This document shows positions 1 through 4,592 of a DNA stretch of 5,400 nt, in pieces (position 1 is the stretch's first letter; each line of letters starts with the position of its first letter). The stretch is taken from NCBI GenBank assembly GCA_029939085.1, contig JAOZTQ010000109.1, forward strand, positions 1 to 5,400. Direction: 5' to 3'. The notes beneath the pieces are model-generated. The model did not search any database and was not told the DNA's origin. It worked only from the letters and a program-made list of their open reading frames with translations. The position numbers were made by a program, and so were the translations under genes. Origin of the DNA: Candidatus Nanopelagicales bacterium. Lineage in GTDB: Bacteria > Actinomycetota > Actinomycetes > S36-B12 > GCA-2699445.

Positions 1-323
1 TGTGTCTTTTGGTGACTAAGGCTCCAGCCGGATCACCGGCGATGGATAGGTTGGAGCGGATCTCGCAAACTAATGATGGTTTTTCACTTGCGAGATTGGA
101 CTTAGAGCAGCGCAGAGAGGGTGATGTTTTGGGGGCGACCCAGTCAGGACGTCGTTCCTCGTTGCGCCTGTTATCCGTCTTGCGAGATGAGGACATCATC
201 GGAAGTGCACGTGCGGATGCCAGTGAAATTATTCGCCTAGATCCGCAACTGGATCAGTATCCGATTCTGAAGCGGGCTTTGGCGGACCTGCAAGAGAGTT
301 CGGAATATTTAGAAAAGGCCTAA
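1..323 (+). CDS. recG: ATP-dependent DNA helicase RecG, C-terminal end (5' partial)
   Basis: This is the last 106 codons of RecG, a superfamily 2 helicase that remodels stalled replication forks and branch-migrates Holliday junctions. The frame is open from base 3 (first full codon TGT) and ends with TAA at 321-323, so the gene begins upstream of the window. The visible part contains DGFSLARLDLEQRREGDVLG followed by QSGRRSSLR. This matches the TRG region that follows helicase motif VI and couples ATP hydrolysis to movement on DNA; the LEQRREGDVLG wording is the actinobacterial form. It ends with a helical tail, LLSVLRDEDII to EYLEKA, typical of the RecG C-terminus. The wedge domain and the Walker motifs lie outside the window. 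An apparent start at TTG 9 is only an internal codon. The next gene follows after 18 bases, so read-through into rsmD is likely. Confidence 0.93.
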   Translation, partial: CLLVTKAPAGSPAMDRLERISQTNDGFSLARLDLEQRREGDVLGATQSGRRSSLRLLSVLRDEDIIGSARADASEIIRLDPQLDQYPILKRALADLQESSEYLEKA

Positions 324-341
324 CGCGGAAGTGAGGATGGC

Positions 342-914
342 GTGACTCGAATTGTGGCCGGTGAATGGGGTGGTCGACGAGTCAACGTGCCTAGTGCCGG
401 CGTCCGGCCAACGTCGGAGCGAGTACGTGAATCTGTCTGCAATCGAATAGAACATCTGACTGGCGGTCTTTCTGAGCTCACGGCATTGGATATTTATGCC
501 GGATCCGGTGCGGTTGGACTGGAGTTGCTAAGCCGCGGCCTATCGCAGGCGGTCTTTGTCGAGCAGGATCGGGGAGTTTTGCGGGTATTACGCGACAACA
601 TTGCTTCCCTGAAGGCTGAAACCGCTGAAGTCTTGCCGGTATCCGCAGAGCGGGCAGCTGAGCGTCTCCAAGATCAATTCGACATCGTCTTTATGGATCC
701 ACCCTACGAACTGCCAACCGCACGGATTTTATCGGTACTGCGTGGTTTGGTTTTGGGGGATTACATCGCTGAAAATGGCTTGGTGGTTGTCGAGTTGGCA
801 CGTCGGTCAGGTCCATTTGAATGGCCTGATGAAATTCAGCCCCTTGATTATCGCGATTATGGCGATACCCGAGTTTGGTACGGTCAGATGAGTCCGTTTC
901 CGGTAACTGAGTGA
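342..914 (+). CDS. rsmD: 16S rRNA (guanine(966)-N(2))-methyltransferase RsmD
   Basis: This 190-residue protein is a Rossmann-fold, SAM-dependent methyltransferase. By family knowledge it methylates N2 of G966 of 16S rRNA in the assembling small subunit. The N-terminus MTRIVAGEWGGRRV and the RPTSERVRES segment (residues 22-31) are RsmD signatures. Motif I, the SAM-binding loop LDIYAGSGAVGLE, spans about residues 49-61. An acidic residue at the end of the next strand (E74 in FVEQD) should contact the SAM ribose. The catalytic motif IV DPPY is at 119-122, as expected for an exocyclic-amine N-methyltransferase. Length is normal for the family. The GTG start is supported by GAGG at 333-336, five bases upstream, and by alignment of the MTRIVAGE start. 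The gene lies between recG and coaD, a common actinobacterial arrangement. Confidence 0.95.
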   Translation: MTRIVAGEWGGRRVNVPSAGVRPTSERVRESVCNRIEHLTGGLSELTALDIYAGSGAVGLELLSRGLSQAVFVEQDRGVLRVLRDNIASLKAETAEVLPVSAERAAERLQDQFDIVFMDPPYELPTARILSVLRGLVLGDYIAENGLVVVELARRSGPFEWPDEIQPLDYRDYGDTRVWYGQMSPFPVTE

Positions 915-924
915 TGGGTTATTT

Positions 925-1407
925 ATGGCCACTGCGATCTGTCCGGGATCTTTTGACCCAGTAACAAATGGTCATTTGGATGTGTTCGGTCGTGCGGCCG
1001 AGTTATTTGAACATGTGACCGTGGGCGTCTTAATCAATAAGAAAAAGTCCAGCCTCTTGACAGTGGAAGAGCGCATTGAAATGCTTCGGGAATGCCTTGC
1101 CGACTACGACAACGTCTCAGTCGATAGCTTCTACGGTTTGCTGGTGGACTATTGCCGTGACCACGAGATTTCGGCGATCGTTAAAGGTTTGCGAGCCGTT
1201 TCCGATTTCGACTACGAGCTGCAGATGGCGCAAATGAACTACAGGTTGACCGGGATCGAGACACTATTCGTGTCCACCAATCCCGTATTTGGTTACCTGT
1301 CGTCCAGTCTGGTGAAAGATGTTGCCACTTACGGCGGTGACATTTCGGGTCTTGTGCCGGATACTGTCCTGAATCGACTTAACCAAAAACTTGAAATCAG
1401 CGAGTAG
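925..1407 (+). CDS. coaD: Phosphopantetheine adenylyltransferase (PPAT)
   Basis: The 160-residue product catalyses the fourth step of coenzyme A synthesis, joining 4'-phosphopantetheine and ATP to give dephospho-CoA and pyrophosphate in the cytoplasm. It shows the nucleotidyltransferase opening PGSFDPVTNGH (residues 7-17), with the T-x-G-H form of the HxGH motif at 14-17. The KGLRAVSDFDYELQMAQMN region (87-105, R90 conserved) and the second nucleotide-binding motif YLSSSLVKD (124-132) are present. Length is typical and the protein looks complete. The ATG at 925 lies 10 bases after the rsmD stop and gives the standard short N-terminus, but I see no strong Shine-Dalgarno (only weak GATGGG at 913-918), so coupling to rsmD is plausible. 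The lysine-rich loop NKKKSS (38-43) differs slightly from the usual NPxKxG wording. I do not read that as loss of function. Confidence 0.96.
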   Translation: MATAICPGSFDPVTNGHLDVFGRAAELFEHVTVGVLINKKKSSLLTVEERIEMLRECLADYDNVSVDSFYGLLVDYCRDHEISAIVKGLRAVSDFDYELQMAQMNYRLTGIETLFVSTNPVFGYLSSSLVKDVATYGGDISGLVPDTVLNRLNQKLEISE

Positions 1408-1420
1408 CGCTCGCTGGATG

Positions 1421-1428
1421 AGGAGGGG
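1421..1428 (+). promoter_or_regulatory. Strong ribosome binding site fixing the GTG start of the sepIVA-like gene
   Basis: AGGAGGGG is a near-perfect Shine-Dalgarno, six bases before the GTG at 1435. It decides that start over the ATG at 1418, which lies before the site and out of frame. It is the strongest ribosome binding site in the upstream half of the window. Confidence 0.8.
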
Positions 1429-1434
1429 AAAACT

Positions 1435-1914
1435 GTGGAGATTACACAGGCGCTGGACTCTGCGATCGAAATTGTGTCGGCCGCCAAGCCGCGGGCACTG
1501 GGCGGTGGCGCAATCATCGAGAAGGATCAAGTACTCGATCTGTTAAATGAAGCGCAGCAATCGGTTCCAGAAGAGATTCATCGCGCAAACGGAGTACTTG
1601 CGGAGCGAGACGCACTTATCGACAGCGCGGCAGCAGAAGCTGAGCAGATCCGGGAGCACGCACGTGCCGAGGCTGCCAGTTTGGTTGCCGCTGACGAAGT
1701 CACGGTGGCTGCTCACGCTGAGGCTCGGCGAATCCTGGAAGCTGCGGAACTTGAGACCCAGCAGAAGCGAGCCGAAGTTGACGCTTACGTCGATGGCAAG
1801 TTGGCAGCTTTCGAAGGTTCATTGCAGGGGACACTCGAGGCAGTTGCCCACGGTCGGGCAAAGTTGGCTGGCCAGTGGCAAGAGGTAGAAGTTGACGAGG
1901 TGCAACCGCAGTGA
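1435..1914 (+). CDS. sepIVA: SepIVA/DivIVA-like coiled-coil septation protein
   Basis: The 159-residue product is cytoplasmic, with no signal peptide or membrane segment. It resembles the actinobacterial protein called SepIVA in mycobacteria (Rv2927c), a DivIVA-domain protein reported to act in septation and polar growth. The N-terminal part (about 1-50) has the family layout, including GGGAIIEKDQVLDLLNEA. Residues 52-112 are an alanine- and glutamate-rich predicted coiled coil (AERDALIDSAAAEAEQIREH and following). The conserved tail EVDAYVDGKLAAFEGSL (about 114-130) is the most recognisable block. The same neighbours occur in Streptomyces and mycobacteria, where it precedes the DUF177 gene, rnc and mutM. 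Automated annotation may call it an ATP synthase subunit b-like protein because of the coiled coil, but no membrane anchor is present. At 159 residues it is shorter than mycobacterial SepIVA, from memory about 245. The symbol is by homology; function here is inferred. Confidence 0.75.
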   Translation: MEITQALDSAIEIVSAAKPRALGGGAIIEKDQVLDLLNEAQQSVPEEIHRANGVLAERDALIDSAAAEAEQIREHARAEAASLVAADEVTVAAHAEARRILEAAELETQQKRAEVDAYVDGKLAAFEGSLQGTLEAVAHGRAKLAGQWQEVEVDEVQPQ

Positions 1915-2459
1915 CCGATGGCCCCTCGCTGGTCGTCGACAGTCGGAAGCTGAAACGTCAACCCGGCGCTTCGCTAAAAGTGGACGCGGTTGTCCCCGTT
2001 ACCGAAGGTATGGGCGACGAAGTCATGCGCGTGCCACCCGGAGACCTCCCGGTCAGCATTCTGCTCGAGTCAGTGCTGGATGGAATTCTTGCTACCGGTG
2101 AACTCGAAGTCTCTGCGGAAGGCGCCTGTGTGCGCTGCCTGAACCCAGTGTCTGAGGAGTTGCCGATCAGTTTTAGGCAGTTCTTCACTTACCCCGGGGC
2201 AGAATCTCAGGAGGAAGCCGACGATGCTGACACGGTTGAAATGACCTCCGAAGACCTCGATCTCAGTAGTGCATTTCACGATGCGGTGGTGTTGGCACTA
2301 CCCTTGTCACCGACATGCCAACCCGACTGTCCGGGATTATGTCCGGATTGCGGTGTATTGCTCGCCGAAGCGCCTGGGCATAGGCATGAACAACAAGACC
2401 CTCGCTGGTCTGACCTCGCCAAATGGCGGGATTCAGGCCAGTCGCCTGAAGGAGACTGA
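1911..2459 (+). CDS. yceD: YceD family protein (DUF177), 23S rRNA accumulation / L32-linked
   Basis: This 182-residue protein belongs to the YceD/DUF177 family, which is linked genetically to 23S rRNA accumulation and is typically encoded just upstream of rpmF. Its biochemical role is not settled. The recognisable parts are the CVRCL motif (C73, C76), which marks the family, an acidic linker EEADDADTVEMTSEDLDL (101-118), and a second cluster CQPDCPGLCPDCG (C136, C140, C144, C147). The two clusters together look like metal-binding sites, probably zinc. That is inference from spacing. The GTG start overlaps the previous stop by four bases (GTGA at 1911-1914), indicating translational coupling with the sepIVA-like gene. 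The alternative starts inside the gene would remove conserved N-terminal sequence. It is followed by rpmF two bases after its stop. Confidence 0.88.
   Translation: MTDGPSLVVDSRKLKRQPGASLKVDAVVPVTEGMGDEVMRVPPGDLPVSILLESVLDGILATGELEVSAEGACVRCLNPVSEELPISFRQFFTYPGAESQEEADDADTVEMTSEDLDLSSAFHDAVVLALPLSPTCQPDCPGLCPDCGVLLAEAPGHRHEQQDPRWSDLAKWRDSGQSPEGD
2449..2454 (+). promoter_or_regulatory. Ribosome binding site of rpmF, inside the end of the yceD gene
   Basis: AAGGAG lies within the last codons of the DUF177 gene, seven bases before the rpmF ATG at 2462. It fixes that start and allows high independent initiation on a ribosomal protein gene, as well as coupling to its neighbour. Confidence 0.75.
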
Positions 2460-2461
2460 AC

Positions 2462-2635
2462 ATGGCTGTCCCCAAGCGGAAAATGTCGCGTTCCAACACT
2501 CGAGCTCGTCGCTCACAGTGGAAGGCCAAGCCGGTGAATCTTGCCAAGTGCGATCGTTGTAGATCGCCGAAGTTGCCTCACTCGGCATGTCCGACCTGTG
2601 GCACGTACAACAAGCGGACTGTGCTAGACGTTTAG
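2462..2635 (+). CDS. rpmF: 50S ribosomal protein L32 (bL32)
   Basis: A 57-residue ORF, missed by a 60-residue cut-off, encodes ribosomal protein bL32 of the large subunit. It begins MAVPKRKMSRSNTRARRSQW, the standard L32 opening, and is rich in lysine and arginine. A four-cysteine zinc ribbon follows: C30-x2-C33 and C43-x2-C46 (CDRC and CPTCG). Keeping all four cysteines marks it as the zinc-binding (C+) form, as opposed to the zinc-independent paralogues some bacteria make under zinc limitation. It ends YNKRTVLDV before TAG at 2633-2635. Length is normal for the family. It starts two bases after the DUF177 stop and ends two bases before rnc. The yceD-rpmF pair is widely conserved and supports both assignments. 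Confidence 0.96.
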   Translation: MAVPKRKMSRSNTRARRSQWKAKPVNLAKCDRCRSPKLPHSACPTCGTYNKRTVLDV

Positions 2636-2637
2636 TT

Positions 2638-3336
2638 ATGCCGGGTCCCGATCTGCAGCTTCTCAGGACCCGTTTGGGTGTTGAAATTCCAGATGACATA
2701 TTGCTGCAAGCGTTAACACATCGTTCCTTTGCTTATGAGAACGGAAATTTGCGACCGAATGAGCGTCTGGAATTTCTGGGTGATTCGGTGCTTGGCCTCG
2801 TAGTAACGAGCGAACTTTTTCATCGCTACCCCGATGCACCGGAAGGCCAACTGGCGAAGATGCGGGCTGGAGTAGTGAACTCTATTGCCCTGGCTGATAT
2901 CGCTCGTACCCTTGACCTCGGCGACTTCATCCTGCTGGGCAAGGGTGAAGACGCAACGGGTGGGCGCAAAAAGAAGTCTATTTTGGCAGACACCATGGAA
3001 GCCATCATGGGAGCGATTTACCTTTCGTGCGGTATTGCTGAGGCCACAACCGTGATCCTTAGGCTCACGGATTCCAAAATGGTCGCTACCAAAAGTCTCG
3101 GGGCTGGACTCGATTGGAAAACGTCGCTTCAGGAATACAGTTCGAAGTTAGGTCTTGGGGTACCAGAGTACGAACTGACATCTTCTGGTCCGGATCACAA
3201 GAAAGTCTTTACGGCTGTCGTCCGGCTGCAAGATCGAATTTATGGTTCTGGTGATGGTAGTAGTAAGAAGTTGGCTGAGCAGAGCGCAGCTCGAAAGACC
3301 TACGAAGACCTTGGCGGTCCAGAAGTCGTCGTGTGA
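2638..3336 (+). CDS. rnc: Ribonuclease III
   Basis: The 232-residue product cleaves double-stranded RNA, chiefly in 16S and 23S rRNA precursor processing. The catalytic domain (about 5-145) has the signature NERLEFLGDSVLG at 41-53. It includes E45 and D49, equivalent to E. coli E41 and D45. The second metal-binding motif ILADTMEAIMG gives D118 and E121, equivalent to D114 and E117. A C-terminal double-stranded RNA binding domain (about 159-226) runs from DWKTSLQEYSSKLG to KKLAEQSAARKTYEDLG. I choose ATG 2638, two bases after the rpmF stop, because the ATG at 2587 would add 17 residues and read across the L32 zinc ribbon in another frame. No Shine-Dalgarno is visible before 2638, so initiation probably depends on coupling to rpmF. 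All catalytic residues are intact. Confidence 0.95.
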   Translation: MPGPDLQLLRTRLGVEIPDDILLQALTHRSFAYENGNLRPNERLEFLGDSVLGLVVTSELFHRYPDAPEGQLAKMRAGVVNSIALADIARTLDLGDFILLGKGEDATGGRKKKSILADTMEAIMGAIYLSCGIAEATTVILRLTDSKMVATKSLGAGLDWKTSLQEYSSKLGLGVPEYELTSSGPDHKKVFTAVVRLQDRIYGSGDGSSKKLAEQSAARKTYEDLGGPEVVV

Positions 3337-3338
3337 CC

Positions 3339-4196
3339 ATGCCCGAACTGCCTGAAGTGGAAACGGTGCGCCGGGGTTTGTCCGACTCGGTTGTCGGAGC
3401 TCGTATCGAGTCGGCTCGGGTGAGGCACCCTCGGGCGATCAGACGCCATGAGCTAGGTCGTCGCGACTTCGTCGATCGAGTAGCAGGCTACGAAATCCTG
3501 GCTGTGCGACGGCGGGGAAAGTTTCTCTGGTGGCAACTCGCCGCCGATGATCAGCCGCAACTTGCATTGATCGCTCATCTCGGAATGAGTGGTCAGTTCC
3601 GTTTGACGGACAAACAGCGGGTAGTCGACCGGCATGCACGCGCCACGTTTCGTTTGGCAGATACCCGCACTGTGGTCTTCCGTGATCAACGGACTTTCGG
3701 TTGGTTGCGGTTAGACGATTGGGATGGAGACGGAGTGCCCGAACCGGTGCGCCACATTGGTTTGGATCCGTTTGACCCCGCCTACGACCAGAAGCAAGTA
3801 GCGATCGGTATGGCTCGATCGGAGTCAGGGATCAAACGCTTGCTGCTATCGCAAAACTTGGTCTCTGGTGTTGGCAATATCTATGCGGATGAAGCGCTAT
3901 GGCGCGCTCAAGTACATCCGGAAACCTCAGGAAGTTCACTAGCAGAAGAGGGCTGTCGTCGGGTTTTGGATCAGGTCGCGGCCGTGATGACGGCCGCGTT
4001 GGATGCAGGTGGGACTTCCTTCGATCCGCTATACGTGTCAGTAAACGGTGAATCAGGCTGGTTCGATCGATCGCTAGATGCTTACGGGCGCGAGGGACTG
4101 CCCTGTCGAAGATGTGGGCACGCAATCCTGAGAGAGCGATTTACGAATCGCTCGTCGCATCGTTGCCCCGAATGCCAGCCTGCGCCGTTTGTGTAG
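3339..4196 (+). CDS. mutM: Formamidopyrimidine-DNA glycosylase (Fpg/MutM)
   Basis: This 285-residue bifunctional glycosylase/AP lyase removes 8-oxoguanine and formamidopyrimidines from oxidised DNA. The start is ATG 3339, not the GTG at 3333. The enzyme's nucleophile is the proline exposed after Met removal, so the protein must begin MPELPEVETV. E3 and K61 (Met counted as 1) are the other catalytic residues. The intercalating set is M83 in HLGMSGQF (80-87) and R118/F120 in QRTFGW. The helix-two-turn-helix block is SQNLVSGVGNIYADE, and GGTSFDPLYVSVNGESGWF precedes the zinc finger. The finger is CRRCG..CPEC with C256, C259, C276 and C279, and R271 matches the DNA-binding arginine. These features separate it from Nei. 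The start lies two bases after the rnc TGA with no strong ribosome binding site, suggesting coupling. No catalytic residue is missing. Confidence 0.96.
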   Translation: MPELPEVETVRRGLSDSVVGARIESARVRHPRAIRRHELGRRDFVDRVAGYEILAVRRRGKFLWWQLAADDQPQLALIAHLGMSGQFRLTDKQRVVDRHARATFRLADTRTVVFRDQRTFGWLRLDDWDGDGVPEPVRHIGLDPFDPAYDQKQVAIGMARSESGIKRLLLSQNLVSGVGNIYADEALWRAQVHPETSGSSLAEEGCRRVLDQVAAVMTAALDAGGTSFDPLYVSVNGESGWFDRSLDAYGREGLPCRRCGHAILRERFTNRSSHRCPECQPAPFV

Positions 4197-4302
4197 GAGG
4201 CTTTTCAGGGCCGCCACGAAATGGCACAATAGGGTCAAATCAGAGATGACGCCGGGGGCGGGAACTTTCAGGCGCGCGCTCATGATGACGAAGGGAGACC
4301 AC
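4197..4302. other. Spacer between mutM and the small coiled-coil gene
   Basis: These 106 bases separate mutM from the next gene and carry the candidate promoter at 4202-4230. Consensus AGGAGG straddles the mutM stop at 4195-4200, with no start codon at usable distance. The nearest ATG (4221) opens only a three-codon frame. I see no hairpin followed by a T-run, so no intrinsic terminator is supported. An in-frame extension of the next gene through this spacer (from TTG 4189 or ATG 4282/4285) is possible but less likely than GTG 4303. Confidence 0.5.
4202..4230 (+). promoter_or_regulatory. Candidate promoter upstream of the small coiled-coil gene
   Basis: TTTTCA at 4202-4207 (four of six to TTGACA) and CACAAT at 4225-4230 (four of six to TATAAT) are separated by 17 bases. 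They lie in the first true spacer of the downstream half, where the close gene packing breaks. A short inverted repeat (GCCA at 4213-4216 and TGGC at 4222-4225) sits between the boxes and could be an operator or chance. The first T of the -10 box is missing, so this is a weak prediction. Confidence 0.3.
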
Positions 4303-4491
4303 GTGGCGAAGGCGCTATACGGCCATCTTGCGACCACCGATCAAAGGCTAGTTGCAGAGATCGCCCGGCTTCGGACTCGGGTCAAAGACTTAGAACGCCT
4401 GGTTGAGCAGTTGGAGTTGGAGCGTGAACTCCCTTTGGATCCGCTGCCTAACGTAGCTCTGGAGGAGGAGTTGGCGACTGCGACCGTTTGA
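4303..4491 (+). CDS. Small coiled-coil protein of unknown function, preceding smc
   Basis: I do not know a function for this 62-residue protein. It begins MAKALYGHLATTDQRL, followed by a charged, leucine-spaced helix (LVAEIARLRTRVKDLERLVE, about 16-35) with heptad-like I20, L23, V27, L30 and L37, so a short coiled coil is likely. A proline-containing break (LPLDPLPN, 43-50) leads into an acidic tail, LEEELATATV. No signal peptide, membrane segment or cysteine is present. The GTG at 4303 is chosen because GGAG (4294-4297) lies five bases before it. I also recall small actinobacterial proteins opening MAKALLGH with a similar helix, though I cannot confirm the family here. ATG 4282 and 4285 are alternatives that would place the ribosome binding site inside the gene. 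The gene stands alone between two spacers of about 100 bases, with its own possible promoter. Confidence 0.7.
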   Translation: MAKALYGHLATTDQRLVAEIARLRTRVKDLERLVEQLELERELPLDPLPNVALEEELATATV

Positions 4492-4592
4492 TCCGGTCAA
4501 TGCGCGTGCCGCTTCTCTTGAAGTGCGCAATGGCGGGTTAGTCTTCTCAGGCTTCCCCTAAACCGGTCGTTCAGTGACCCTGAGGAGTCGGC
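4492..4592. other. Spacer upstream of smc with a nested inverted repeat
   Basis: These 101 bases hold no gene. TGCGC at 4501-4505 pairs with GCGCA at 4525-4529. Inside it CTTC (4512-4515) pairs with GAAG (4520-4523) around a four-base loop, giving a nine-pair interrupted hairpin with a lopsided internal loop. No T-run follows, so it is a poor intrinsic terminator. TTGAAG (4518-4523) and TAGTCT (4539-4544) are only 15 bases apart, a marginal promoter pair. A separate short repeat, GGTC (4565-4568) with GACC (4576-4579), lies just before the smc ribosome binding site. Confidence 0.45.
4582..4587 (+). promoter_or_regulatory. Ribosome binding site fixing the GTG start of smc
   Basis: GAGGAG lies five bases before the GTG at 4593. 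Together with the conserved N-terminus MHLKSITLKGFKSF it sets the start of smc. Confidence 0.75.

Noticed and set aside
1264..1530. Reverse-strand ORF crossing the coaD / sepIVA-like junction
   Set aside because: It spans two clearly coding forward genes, and its sequence is low in recognisable features.
1547..1888. Forward ORF of 113 residues inside the sepIVA-like gene
   Set aside because: It is an alternative frame of an alanine-rich coiled-coil gene, and its arginine/serine/leucine-rich translation is typical of a shadow.
2263..2562. Overlapping forward and reverse ORFs across the end of the DUF177 gene and rpmF
   Set aside because: Both are explained as other frames of the cysteine-cluster end of DUF177 and the start of L32.
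2587..2637. Upstream ATG extending RNase III by 17 residues
   Set aside because: It reads through the L32 zinc ribbon in another frame, has no Shine-Dalgarno, and adds residues not expected at the RNase III N-terminus; ATG 2638 fits better.
3333..3338. GTG start for MutM, two codons upstream of the ATG
   Set aside because: Fpg needs proline as the residue after the initiator Met because it is the catalytic nucleophile; starting at 3333 would bury it.
4189..4302. Long form of the small coiled-coil gene starting at TTG 4189
   Set aside because: It overlaps the mutM stop, has no ribosome binding site, and the added 38 residues look like translated spacer; GTG 4303 has a well-placed GGAG.
4197..4302. 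Intrinsic terminator after mutM
   Set aside because: The only inverted repeat (GCCA/TGGC) has a four-base stem and no T-run.
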